64,000 bases of DNA, taken from contig NC_016476.1 in assembly GCF_000226095.1 (NCBI RefSeq), positions 930,001 to 994,000 of the forward strand, written 5' to 3'. This DNA is from Thermothelomyces thermophilus ATCC 42464 (taxonomy: Eukaryota; Ascomycota; Sordariomycetes; Sordariales; Chaetomiaceae). Of this stretch, positions 1 through 12,152 are shown in pieces; positions within the stretch are counted from its first letter, which is position 1, and every line of letters begins with the position of its first letter. Below the pieces are notes generated by a model, which saw only the letters and a list, made by a program, of their open reading frames with translations, did no database searches and was not told the DNA's origin. The position numbers and the translations under genes are program-made.

Positions 1-426
1 GGGGCCTGCCTTCCGTATTCGGAAGTCTAAAAGAGTCAAGTATAGTAGAGCAATTCCTTTAAAGCTATAGATCAAATATAGCTATTATAATTATAATAGC
101 GATAGTATTATTAGTTTCAATTATAATAATAATAGGATAATGCCTCCTATACTTAAATTAATAGATGACTTGTTAGGCATGCCCATTACGAACACTATAA
201 CTACTAATAGGTTGACTTTTACTCCTATAATGCCCTAAAAATATAAGCACGCTAAAGCTTTTATACTATAAGTGTTCTTATTATCTCTATTCGATTAATT
301 TTATTACTAACTTTATAGTTTTCTAGTGCTTTACTAGTTATATTAAGATCATTTAAGCTAATTAAATATAGTAATATTAAAGCTAGCAAGCTTTATAAGG
401 TACCCTATAGAATGTATATATAGTTA

Positions 427-1045
427 GCTCTAGTAGGACGTTCTTTTAGCAAATGTCATAATCATTCCGGTGCTAGCTCCTGCTACTACTATTACACCTA
501 TAATTACTATAAGTATAAGGATATATATATTGATTGCCTACATGTCTAATAGCTTTCGTGGTACTTATACTAATTAAAATAGTCTTACTTCTTACGTTAG
601 GTCGGCGAAGAATTTGACAAAGGCTTTACTAGATGGTACTAAGGCTTCTATAAGTCCTTAGATCCTGCCCTCTACCCTTGACACGTAGGCGAGATAGAGA
701 TACTAACAGTTATATATAGGATTTTAAGAAGTTATATATAGTTCTTCGGAATGACCTTTAACGTGCTAGTGTCTCCCCTAAGCAAGTTAAGGATAATATA
801 GAAGAGTATAAGCTTAATAAGGCTAAACTTATACGTTTTATAAGGATCGCCTACTCTATATATAATATTTTCTACTAGTTAGATAAGATCAAGGAAGATC
901 GTAAAGCTTATATTAGTATATCTAATAATACGTCAGGTGCTATATCGTTACCTAGCCAGGATAAAGGCAAGGGCAAGGCTATTAATCCTAGCAATAGCTA
1001 ATAGTAGTAGATAAGGAGTAGTAGGTGGTATTTTATTTCGTAAAT
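427..1045 (+). pseudogene. Plus-strand reading frame in the Copia-A 3' region
   Basis: Downstream of Copia RNase H, on the strand opposite to pol, a frame of roughly 190 codons is interrupted only by TAG/TAA of the RIP type. It begins with a hydrophobic segment rich in Ile/Thr/Pro, continues into a charged region containing IEEYKL, and ends in a Lys/Gly-rich and Gln-rich tail (DKGKGKAI followed by four Gln-type stops). The same frame and tail recur in Copia-B (about 32866-33440), with one frame shift there. I do not recognise the product. It may be an antisense accessory ORF of the element or a chance long frame. Confidence 0.4.
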
Positions 1046-1064
1046 TTAACTTATTTTCTACCCC

Positions 1065-4000
1065 CTAGTTATATAACCTTATACCTAATATCTTAAAGAT
1101 TAAGGAGAGCCCTTTAACGCTTAAAGGCTTATTAGCCAGGTCGTTTAATAAGCCTATCTACTAGAATCTAACTAGTTAGTAGATATATAGCTTTAAATGT
1201 TCCTTTCGCTACTTCCTAGTATAACTATATATTATAGATATCTATATACTATAGGTAAGTATTGATATATTTGTTCTTAGCTATTACTAGTCTTATCATT
1301 TGCTAATTATTATAGTAAATGTTCTAGGGTTCCCTAAGCTAAAGATTAATGTCTATAAATAGCCTTTTAAGTGCTATAGGCTCTCTTACCATAAGGGAGA
1401 GCGTCAGAAGTTCTACTTTAGTGCTCGACGTTATAATAGTATCTTGGTATAACGCCTTCTACGTAATAGAACCTCCGAACAGAAAGAAGATATATCCCTA
1501 TGACAAAAACCGTATATCTAGATCATCTACGTACAAAGCGTCCCTAGCGATTATAAGCGTCGGACTTTCTAGCGCTCGCTTGCCTCTATACTAGATTAAT
1601 GGGCAAGAGCTCCTAAATAGATATCTTACTACTCGTTACGCCTCTGACAAGTAGTCTAGTCCTAGGTTAGTCAGGTATTAAGAGAGTATTAAACAGGCGT
1701 ATATAACGTCTAGACGTAGTATAACTATATAGTATAGAATTAATCTAACGAGCTCCTAATACTCTTTAATCTATATACTAGTAACGCTTCCTTCGAACTT
1801 CTTAAGTTCTTTATAGCTTAAGGGAGTTAGCTTATATATACTAAGTATATCTAGCCTATATCTTCTTACTACCTTTCTAATATATTAGTTATAGATTAAC
1901 TATATCTTATATATAGGTTAGTCTTAAATTAACCTAATACTAAGGAACTAACCGATATTACCTTGCTTATCGACGTTATATTAAGCTTTAATTCCTTCTA
2001 TTACCTACTTGGCCGCTATAGTATTACTTTTATAGAAGAAGACTAAGAAGTCGTCAATATAAAAGATTAGGATAACATGTTTATCGTAGCTTAGAAAGAG
2101 GCACTTCTCTTTATCTAATAGTTCTATACCTAGTTCTAATAGCGTTTTATAGAACTCCTTATACTATAAGAGTAGCAAGTCTCTTAAGCCGTATAGAGCT
2201 CTTTGTAACTCTACAAATTTCCCTAGCTACTTAAATCCTTCTAGTAATTCGTAGACGATAGGATCGTCTTCCAGTCGTTCGGCGTTAAGGAACGCTTATA
2301 TTATATCAAACTACTTAACTTCTAAGTCAAAGTATATAACAATTGCCATTATTATATAGAATAATTATACCATTAGAGTAGCTATATATATACTTTCTAC
2401 TAAGCTAATATCTTATAGATCTCCTTATATATAGATCTTTGCTATATACCTCTCTAAGAAACCGTCCTTATTAAACTTATATATAAAGACCTATTTTAAT
2501 AGGATAGGTTGTACTTTCGCCTATTCGCGTGGTACGATCTTCTACGTTCCCCTACTCTCTAAGTTATATATCTCCTTATAAGCCATGTCTTTAAACTGCT
2601 ATCCTAATAGGTAGTTATATAGGTCTTGCTAGTTAGTAGGAACGCGAGTAAGATTGTTAATATGCTAACGTAGCTTATTTAGGGCTGCTCTAAGGTATAT
2701 AGTATCCTTCTATCGTATAATAGTAGTGAACACTATATATATCGTTCTTATACTCTAGCCCTCTAGGTAAGCTTCTTATTAATTAGGTAGGTAAGTCTTA
2801 TAGAACTATTACTAGAGTTCCTTAGTTATATGGATAAAGGAGTAGTAGTAATCAACCCTCTCTTTATTTTATAGTCTTTTACTTAATTAGACAAGGTCCC
2901 TAGGCTTATAAGCCCTCCTCCTACCTCTACCTCTTCTTATAGGAGGTTATTAAATAGCTTTTCCTTTGCTCTTACGTTCTAGAGAATACGTTAGCTAATC
3001 TAGACTTCGCTTAACGCTCTGTTCCTCCTATTCTATAGCAGGGTACGATATATTAGTAGTACCGTCCCTAGCTCTTAGCTCTTCTATCTACTCATTATAT
3101 ATACTAGATTCTTCCATGGAAGGCATTCCTCTATCAGATTCGACGGCTCCCCTACTCTCCCTAGCGTTTAGTTAGCTAGCTAATGACCAGGAAGGCCCTA
3201 ATTTAAACCTTCCTACTTCTTAGTAGATATCCCCTTTTCTAGCCGGTATAGGGTATACTACTAAGGGCTTAGGCATATATTTAAGGGTCAAGAGTCCTCT
3301 AAAGCTTTCTATCCATTTGGTGAGTTCGTCTATTGCTTACGTCTCTATTATAAGAGTCTCTAGAACTAATTACTCGCTTATAGGCTATATATTAGAGAGC
3401 TCCCTTACCCCCGAGTCTTAACCTTATTAGAGAGGTTAGTCTACCGCTAGACTCTCTTATAATAGAGGTAGCTAAGCCACTATAATGGAGTCTTCTACTA
3501 GTTATTAGGTCTATTATAATGCTTTCTAGAGAAAATCGCTATCCTAGGAATCTTTGCTAAGATCGAATTGATTAACTTCCTAGCTTGCTATTACTAACGA
3601 CAGCTCCATTAGCTACTCTTTGCCTAGATAGTGGAAAGTCTTCTTATCAAAGTAAACGTTACAAGTTATAATAACCCTATTAAGCTTAGGTATCTAAACG
3701 CGATAGATATTAAATACGTAATATTCTATAAGATACCTTATTAGCCTATATGGTAGTACCTTAAAGTCCTTTATATGTTGCTTAGCTTCCTTATCCTTAT
3801 AGAGGATATATACCTAGCATCTATATATAAAGATATTACTCTAGTCTAGGCGTAAGTTACTAATTAACATAATTATTAAGCTAGGTTTGTATTAGCAAAA
3901 ATACTATTTAAACTAGCTATAGAGTACCTTATTAGGAGTTCTAAATAAGTAAGTACGGCTTAGGCTTATTATATATAAGTACGCTACCGCTTATATACTT

Positions 4001-5080
4001 TCTAACTAGAGCTTTATAAGTAGATTTATACCGTTAAGTATCTTAATTAAGTGTAAGATCAGTTCTTACCTTACTTGCTCTACTAGTCTATTAAGCTTAT
4101 AGGTATATAAAGATAAGAGTTTAAGATCAATACCACTTTCTATAGCCTAAGTCTAGTAGCATGTCGGTATATACCTTATTAAACTAATCGTTATAATATC
4201 ATTGTCTTACTTAATCTTATAGATAGTAAGCCTATATTAGCGTCTTACCTAGCTCTTAAAATTCTAGATTACTCCTATAATCTAGTCTAGTAACTTTATC
4301 ATTAAGAGGAAAGGGAAGAGCTTCTTACTATACTCGTTAATAATTATAAGTAGCCATTATAATCTATTAATTACTTTGGGATAGTTAAATAGATCCTAGG
4401 CTACTCGCTAGAATAGATATATAGACTTCTACTTAGGTAGTGTTTTTCTAGAGATAACCTTATTTACGTAAGTATAAGCGTAGCTCTCGTACTTAATACG
4501 CGCTATCCCCTTGATATAGACGTTTCTAACGTTATTAATAAGCGCTTTTAATGCTTCTAGTCCAAGGTAGCTAGCTCTTAAGTGTCAAAGATCCTTAGTA
4601 TCCTCTCTTATAGTAGGTAATACTTACGTCTAGGACCTTCTACTATATATAGTAAATACATTCTATAAGGATATACGAACGTTTATAATACCTGCTTTAC
4701 TAATTAAGATATAGTCTAGGAAGCTTAGGTAGTAGGAAAGTAGCTTATATTCGAGGAAGGTAAGATTATACTTATGTTCTAACTTATAAAGTATAACGTT
4801 ATTTTCTAGTATTCTAAAACGTAGTAAGCAATCTAAGCTATAGTACTAAGCGCTTGCCTTAAGTAATAGAGCTTCTAAGACAATATTAATATGGAATTCT
4901 TTGACGATAGTGATATCTTTAAGCGTTAGGTTTTTAATATACGGTCTATATAGTCTATTTAGATTGTTCTCGATTACCTAAGTACCCCTTCTACTAATAG
5001 GAAAGGTCGTTATACCTACTTTAACAAACTTAGGATTATCTACCTTAACGAACGTCTTAGGTAAAAGGAACTTCTTATTA
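1065..5080 (-). pseudogene. Copia-A pol relic (integrase, reverse transcriptase, RNase H)
   Basis: Degenerate Copia polyprotein on the minus strand. A GAG-pre-integrase segment (about 4480-4620) keeps the signature Leu-Gly-Leu-Glu-Ala-Leu around a His-loop. The integrase core follows at about 4450-3300. Reverse transcriptase covers about 2640-1650, with the catalytic YIDD at about 2055-2075 (FYIDDFLVFF), so the catalytic Asp pair survives. RNase H lies at about 1580-1330 (a VDD box, then FLFGG and SSTKVELL blocks). The frame ends near 1070. Stops are CAG/CAA/TGG-derived, so the gene is dead through RIP rather than through large deletions. Domain order PR-IN-RT-RH is diagnostic of Copia and not Gypsy. 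Confidence 0.85.
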
Positions 5081-5498
5081 TGTCACAGAAATATATATAC
5101 AGATACTGCCTAGGCCACCGGCACAAATGGGCTAATCAAGCCAAAGGAACGGAAGGACCAATTACAACATAGGAAGTACAGTGATCACTACGCTTACCAG
5201 CGATCAGGGTGATCACCACCATACGATTACTTACGATCACCGTAATTAGGAGTGATCACTAGGATTATATATACATATAGATAGTCACTCGTTATAGTAG
5301 ACTCTAGGAGTTCACCAGTAGTAACAATCATAATCACAGTACTTATACTAAGTATTGCTAATTACTATAAGAGATAACTCTAGTGTTGTTATAAACCCTT
5401 TGGCTTCACCGAATCCCTTAGATGACCTGCCTACTCGTCACACTCAACCTACCTCCGTCTAGACCCTTTTAGAAGAAGTCTGAGTTAGGTTCGTCATA
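5081..5498 (+). repeat. Gypsy-0 5' LTR
   Basis: A 418-bp LTR beginning TGTCACAGAA and ending TTCGTCATA, equal in length to its 3' partner. The U3 part carries several TGATCA-centred palindromes between about 5180 and 5255. A TATA-like stretch follows (about 5266-5280). Then comes a segment shared with all four Gypsy copies in the window (from the TCACTCGTTATAGT block on), which I take to be R/U5. No canonical TGG primer-binding site follows; the next bases are CATTGTTACTACTCCC. Confidence 0.9.
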
Positions 5499-5514
5499 CA
5501 TTGTTACTACTCCC

Positions 5515-6535
5515 TTTGTTCTATTATAGTTCAGAACGGAGGTGACTTCGACCTCGACATTGATATAGCTACTAACGTTACGGCCGAACAGCTGCTCACT
5601 TAGCTTAGTTAACTCTAGTAGCGGATCTAGGAGTTAGACTAGAGAGATAAGGCTGCTTAAGCTCGAATTAAGGAACTCGAGAACCGCGAAAAGTATTTGT
5701 AGAAGTTAGTTAACGAGGCCTATGCCAAAATCGAGGCACTCGAGGGCGCTAAAGCGAAGCATATCAAGATCGAACTACCTGGCAAATATAGAAGAACTAA
5801 GGAGGATCTCGTAGGATTCCTGACAAACCTCCGATCTTACTTCTGGCTTAATGACGATAAGTTTCTAGATAACAAAGCTAAAGTCCTCTATATAGCTACG
5901 AGACTAGAGGGTAAGGCACTTAGATGGTTTAAGCCTATATAGAATGACTATCTCATAGAGGAAGACAAAGATGACTAAGACGCGTTTATATAGGCAGTCT
6001 TTTAATCTTATAACCGTTTCGAAGAAGAACTTTAGAAAGTTTTTAATAATAAAGATGAGAAGATTTATATATAAGAAAGACTTACTAATCTCTAATAGAC
6101 TAAGTTAGTAGCCTCCTATGCTATATAGTTTAGATAGGATATACTCAAGTCTTAGCTTAATAATAAGGCATTAATATAATTGTTTTATAATGGCCTAAAG
6201 GAAAAGGTCAAGGATAAGCTATATAAGTACGATCGGCCTAAGACTCTAGATAAATATATTATATAGGCCATTAAGATCGATGATTAACTCTATATATAAG
6301 AGTAATAGAAACAAGGTTAAATAAACAGAACCACGGTTAAGGCTAACGACAAGAAAAAGCGAGTATACATTAGTACCTCGTACGGGATATACCCTAGAGC
6401 TATAGATATAGACGTAGCACAGAAGCAAGACTAGAAGAAGGCGATCAAAGACAAGTCTAATGTTACCTACTATAACTATAGAAAGAAAGGGCACTATAAG
6501 CGAGAATGCCAAAGCCCGAAGAAAGAATAGAAACT
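5515..6535 (+). pseudogene. Gypsy-0 gag relic with zinc knuckle
   Basis: The frame reads through a coiled, charged N-terminus (ELENREK region near 5680), then a capsid-like core (KVLYIATRLEGKALRWF near 5880-5930; RETRO-GAG type), then a basic nucleocapsid. The zinc knuckle at about 6466-6520 should be CX2CX4HX4C, but the first two Cys have become Tyr (YYNYRKKGH..REC), as expected from TGC to TAC. The stops in the frame replace Gln or Trp codons. No start codon can be assigned with confidence. Confidence 0.8.
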
Positions 6536-7870
6536 AGCCCCTAGAAAGAAAATTACGGCTATCGACGAAACTACCAAAGACGTTATCGAAGTAGCAGCCA
6601 CGAGCTACGAAGACAAGGACAGTGACATAGACAGTCTCGGACACGACGGCAATAGTAAAGACAAATAAGCACCGTACTCTAAACTGGTCACTATAGACCT
6701 AGAGACAGGTCTCGCCAAATAGGATATGGCAGGAGAGTATGTACCGCCAATTTCGATTCTCCTAGCCTTGAGGTAGTAGGGTTTTATAGTTATGTAGAGG
6801 CAGGATAGACCGTAGACAACCGATACCTAAGGAATTAAAAGACCTAGACCTAATGCTCTATTCCTCTAGGAACGAATCGAATGGTACTGTAACGAAGTTT
6901 TCTAACTTAATATAGAACTACGCGAATAGGATAGACGCTTGATTCGACTTATCTAATAGAGCGATAAGATAAAGGACGAGATAAGAGAACTCTGACATGT
7001 TATAGAAACTATTAAAGGAGAACAGCCTATAATATATAATAGGCCTAATAGCTATGCCAAGTACCTTGACAATTAGTAACTTAGCAATAATATATAGAAC
7101 CTAGAATACTAGTTTATATAAGCAAACCGTAGGAAAGACAAGTATATATAGGAAAGCTACTAGAAGAAATACTCTTATCTTAGCATTAGAGTACCTATGG
7201 CCTATATATAGTAGGAAGGATTCGGGAAAGAATTCTAATACCTCTTAGGCAACGCTATACGACTATACCCTCGACACAAGGCATATATGTAAGTGCCCTA
7301 GTTCTAGTGTGTGGCGCACGAATGCCGATATCACTTCCGCGACAAATTCGAAAACAATCACTGGCCAACCCGATAGGAAAACAGGGACGGAGGCTTGTAC
7401 CCCATGGAATAGGTCTACAATGTAGGAAATAGAGCGGCCAAATTGCTCTAGAAGATCGAAGCCCGCGATCTAGGAAGCATTACGATAGTTCCAAGACGAG
7501 CCTAGCCTAGGTACTACGGAACGGGACAAGATATATAGGACTTATACTAGAGTAACGATTACCTCTATTATATAGACGAAAAGAAATCGCGAATTTAGGA
7601 GCTTTAGATAAAGCTATAGTATATACGACGAAAAGTAGAACGAACTTAATAGTAGGAAGCCATAAGCACTTAATAGCTTATAGAAATAAGCACGATTAAC
7701 GAAGCCACTATTAGCCGAACAACTAGAGAGGTTAGTACTAACCTAGGAAACGGGTCAGGGCCCTTCGAGGGGCCTGGAAACCATTAACGCCCGTGTAGCA
7801 GCAAGTGGTAGCATAGTATAGGAGGAACTAGCGTAAGAGACTACTATACCGAGACCTCCCGGTAGAAATA
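6536..7870 (+). pseudogene. Unidentified Gypsy segment between gag and protease
   Basis: About 1.3 kb separates the zinc knuckle from the protease and stays in a readable, RIP-stopped frame in Gypsy-0, -1, -2 and -3. It has an acidic start, a helical charged middle (around 6880-7010) and a Cys/His cluster near 7310-7340 (CVAHECRYHFRDKFENNHW). It ends in an Arg/Glu-rich part. I do not recognise a named domain. The Cys/His spacing suggests a metal-binding fold, but that is inference. Confidence 0.5.
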
Positions 7871-7899
7871 TAGGAAATCGCCGTAATCTTTAGACAATG

Positions 7900-10800
7900 G
7901 CGGCAAGACAAGCGATTATAGATAACAGCATAGTAGAAACAGCATGAAATGCTTGTATTAGTAGATAGTGGAGTAGAGATAAACCTGATTTTGCCGACAC
8001 TTGTAAATTAGCTACGGATACCCTAGAGAATGAAGCGGAAGCATAGTATAGTCAAAGGGCCATTTCTAATATAATAGGTACGTAGAGAGACCGAACCGAT
8101 CGATATTACTATAGTAGGGAAGACTATAGTAGTCGTATTTAGCATTATAGATATAGGTAATAACAAAGATATAATATTAGGGTTACTATAGTATAAAGAT
8201 TATAACTTAGACATTAGCTAGAAGAATAGTAGCTACCTATAACCCCAAACGGAGTTATATTCGACTAGCAAGATAGAGAGCACGCAAGGATCGCGAGCAG
8301 ACGATGCTTAGAGAAAGGCATATCTTACAGATCTACTACAAGAGACGGACAGTAGCAGGCAGACCACTATAGACTCTAGAAGAGGTAGCATAATAACATC
8401 GATATCACGACAGGAGGAACGAGCTAAACCGCCGATAGCTGTTCTCTCCGTTAACGAATGCAGAGCACTATAATTAGAGTAGTAGGTTAAGATAGGAGAA
8501 ATCGCTAGTATTGCTATAGATAGAACCAAGTTTGTATACTATTAGAAAACCGAGAGACAAGACAAGACTAGGGAAGTACCGAAGGAATACGAAGGATACC
8601 TAGCATTCGAACCAAAGCATCTAGAAGGACTACTAGAACACGGCCTATAGGATCACGAGATCAAGCTTAAGGAAGGAGCACGACTAAAGTTCTTTAAGAT
8701 TTACTATATAAGCTAGATATAGAACGAAGAACTTAAGTGATATTTGGAGGAGAACCTTTAAAGAGGATATATCTGCCTGTTAATATCGCTAGTAGGCTAC
8801 CTAATCCTATTTGTGCCTAAGAAAGACGGAAAGCTATAATTATATATCGACTATTAGCAACTTAACAAACAGACCGTAAAAAATCGATACCTATTACTAC
8901 TGATCTTATGGCTCCGAGATCAGTTAATAGGAGCCTAATATTTTACATATCTTGACTTGCTATCAGCCTATAACTATATATAGATTAAAGAAGGCGACAA
9001 GTAGAAAACGGCCTTTAGGACACCCTATAGCCACTATAAGTACCTCGTCATGCCATTTAGACTTACAAACACGCCGGCAACGTTCTAAGCCCTGATTGAT
9101 CAAGCTATCCGACCCTTTCTTGACAAATTTATAGTATGTTATCTTGACGATATACTCATCTTCTCTAAGACGATAGACGAATACCAGAAGCATATAATAG
9201 TAGTACTAGACGCGCTATACGTATATAAGCTATTAGTTAACAAGGAAAAGAGCAAATTCTATATCAGGAAGATAGTCTTTTTAGGATACGAAATATCCCT
9301 AGGACAAATCCGGATAGAACCTTCAAAGATTAAAGCCATCAAGAATTAGCTACAACCGACGTCAGTTATAGAAGTACGAAGTTTCATCGGATTTACGAAC
9401 TTCTACCGGATATTCATTAGGAACTTTAGAGCGATCATACAACCTTTGTATAAACTTACCAAGAAGAACGCTAAATTCTAATAGGAAGAGCGATATAAGT
9501 AAGCATTTATATAGATCTGTAACGCTATTACTAAAGATCTAGTACTGGTACTGCCAGACCCTAAGAAGCCATTCGAGGTAGAAACGGACGCTTCAGACTA
9601 CGCCATTAGAGGACAATTAGGATAACGAGACGAACAAGGGAAGCTACATCCTATAGCCTTCTTTTCAAAGAAGCTCAACGGACTATGTCTTAATTATCTA
9701 ATTTATAATAAGGAACTACTTGTGATTGTCAAAGCTTTCAAGGAATGGTGACTATACCTTAGTAGTACGATTAAACCGGTACAAGTATATATAGATTATA
9801 AGAACCTACGATACTTTACAATAACAAAGGAACTTAATAGATAATAAATACGATAGGTAGAATTCCTTACGGAATTTAACTTCGAGATCCGCTATAAGAA
9901 GGGCAAAGAGAACGTACAAGCAGACATCTTAAGCCGACAAACGGATCATACGGAAGGACGAACGGGAACGACACCACCGTTATTCAAGGAACAGATAGAC
10001 AGAACGCTATATTACGAAACGCAGACACCCGTAGAAGATAATCCACTTGACTCGTTCCTAGAGTATTACGTAATCTTTCGAGAAGAAAGGATTAACGAGA
10101 CATAGTATTAAGCAGCACCTAGACCAGTAGTACCTAACAGAGTGGAAGAAAGAGATAGGAAACTCTAGTACCAAGGCAAAGTATATATCTACGACTAGGA
10201 TCAATAGCTATAGATGATTCGAGAACTCTACAAGTCGAAACTTAGAGGATAGAAAGGAGTTATAAAGACTGTCGTATAAGTCAAGAAACACTATGACTTT
10301 CTATAGTTAATGGTACAAGTTAAGGAAGTTATACGGAACTACGACATCTACAATCGAAGCAAAACGGCACGATATAAGCTGTACGGGCTACTTTAGCCAT
10401 TATTAACAGCTGACAAACTATAGAGTTTAGTTACGATAGACTTCATTATAAAGCTACTAGAATCTAAGGACATAGCTATAGGAGTGACCTACGATAGTAT
10501 TCTTACTATAGTAGATTGCCTAACTAAGTAGGTATATTTCTTTCCCTATAAGGAGTCCTAGATAGTAGAACAGTTAGTAGACATAATCTATCGGCAAGTT
10601 ACATTAGTATATGCTTGGCCGTAAGAATGGATTACCGACAGAGATACTAAGTTCGCATCGAAATTCTAGCAAGAGTTAATGTAACGATTAGGCATCAATA
10701 GCAAACTGTTAACAGCATATTACCCGCAGACTGACGGACAAACGGAGCGACTAAACCAAGTTATTAAGCAGTACCTCCGCTCTTATATTAACTACTAGCA

Positions 10801-11480
10801 AGACAATTAGGTTATACTATTACCAATAGTATAACTTGCTTATAATACGACACTAACGGAAACGACTAAAGTCATACCGTTCTTCGCGAACTATAGATAT
10901 AAAGCAGACCTTAGGCAAGGACTAGAGGTCACAGTGCCGAGAGCAGCAGTCAAAGTAGAACAAATGTATATACTATATGAAAAGCTCAAAAAGGAACTCG
11001 AGTTTGTCAAGACCAGAATAAAGAACTACTATAATAAACATAGGCTCGAGGGACCTTGCCTAGAGAGGGGAGACAAAGTCTACCTAATTATACAAAACCT
11101 ATAAACCAAATAACTAAGTATAAAGCTAGACTTTAAGAAGGTCAGACCCTTTATTATCAAGGAACAAATTTCAATATCTAACTACCGACTATCGTTATTG
11201 TCATCTATACGACTATAGACAGATGTTTTTTATATTTTGCTTCTCGAACCAGCACCAAAAAACGCTAAGGTTGCTATATATATCGAAGCAGAAGACGAGG
11301 AAGAAGAATAGGACGTCAAAGAAATTCTAGATTCATGTATCATTAATAGGGAACTATAGTACCTGGTTAAATAGCTTGATTTCAGACTAGAAGACAACTT
11401 ATAGGAACTAGTCAAGAACTTAAACTGCCCTAAGAAACTAGAACAGTTCTATCGGCAGAACCTAGATCGGCCAAAGGCAA
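7900..11480 (+). pseudogene. Gypsy-0 pol relic: protease, RT, RNase H, integrase, chromodomain
   Basis: Degenerate Ty3/Gypsy pol. The aspartic protease motif is at 7964-7972 (LVLVDSGVEINLI). RT covers about 8760-9450 and its catalytic YLDD at 9140-9151 is intact here, unlike the other three copies. RNase H starts with VETDASDYAI at about 9576-9606. Integrase covers about 10230-10800, including an ITDRDTKF box, a [11 protein letters not shown] box and an upstream TIDF. The GPY-like segment (LERGDKVYL) lies near 11070. A chromodomain at about 11306-11440 keeps the EILDS, YLVK and LDF landmarks. Stops are confined to Gln/Trp/Arg positions. Confidence 0.88.
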
Positions 11481-12152
11481 ACCTAAGATAGAACCGAAAA
11501 TAGCGCCCTAGTTAATAATATCGACGCTATCGTTAAGTTACACGATAGCCCCCGATTCCTGCTATTCTACCGCCTCTAATTTGTCTAGATTCGACAAACC
11601 CTAAATGACCATATCTACCCCCTTCTCTACTAGGAACTCTCGTTATTTATAAACCTAAGTTAGATAGGCTAACGCCTTAGAAGCTTTACATTAATATTCC
11701 TATAGCAAGGCTTTAGCCTCTTTCTCTTTAGCCTTTAAACGACGTTGCTTATATATAATACGATCTACTATATTATGATTAGAGACGTGCCCTTATAAGA
11801 AAATAGGAACTTACAAGAAGAAACTAGAATGCTAGAACCATTATAAGCACGATCCCGATATATATAAGCCTCGTAACGATAAGATTTTTCAATTATCTTA
11901 TATACTCGGTTATACTCTACGTAATAGGAACATACTATCACTATAAACCTGTGATCGGAAATAAACTAAGCTAAACGCTTATAACAAATAGACGCTAGGG
12001 ATCTACGTACGTTAGATAGTATAATTAATAGCACAAAGGGCAACGAGGACTAAGGAGAAAAACACGTACAAGGAATACAAGGGATATTAGCGCTATTTGA
12101 GACGGCCTAAAAAGAGGGCTTTCAGGTCGAAAGCCTTAGAGGGAGGGCATCG
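11481..12152 (+). other. Gypsy-0 post-chromodomain tail and polypurine tract
   Basis: About 670 bp between chromodomain and 3' LTR. Fragments of a frame are visible, including a Cys-x3-His-like patch near 11830-11855, but I recognise no domain. The last bases, AGAGGGAGGGCATCG (about 12138-12152), are the polypurine tract directly before the 3' LTR. This tail differs from the corresponding region of Gypsy-1 and Gypsy-2. Confidence 0.6.

Larger units (their letters stand above)
1..5080 (-). mobile_element. Copia-A, part 1: 3' region, RNase H, RT, integrase, part of protease
   Basis: Left, 3'-proximal part of a Ty1/Copia LTR retrotransposon read on the minus strand. Positions 1 onward match 32339 onward (Copia-B). 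In Copia-B the 3' LTR lies about 100 bp further left, so this copy's 3' LTR is just outside the window. The minus strand gives, from high to low coordinate, the end of protease, GAG-pre-integrase, integrase core, reverse transcriptase and RNase H. Stops fall almost only at expected Gln/Trp positions, which is the RIP pattern. The element continues at 12571 because Gypsy-0 is inserted after 5080 (TSD TATTA at 5076-5080 and 12571-12575). Confidence 0.9.

Noticed and set aside
1349-1594. 81-codon plus-strand frame
   Set aside because: Antisense of the Copia RNase H, whose sense frame carries the expected motifs.
6246-6512. Hydrophobic antisense frame of 88 codons (also 43371-43619 and 54639-54905, minus)
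   Set aside because: Reverse strand of gag nucleocapsid. RIP-driven TA enrichment gives Ile/Leu/Tyr-rich translations on the opposite strand.
8308-8529. Antisense frame of 73 codons repeated in several Gypsy copies (also 38446-38673 plus and 45433-45654 minus)
   Set aside because: It is the reverse strand of the protease-RT linker of Gypsy. The sense frame shows family motifs and the recurrence follows from the repeat itself.
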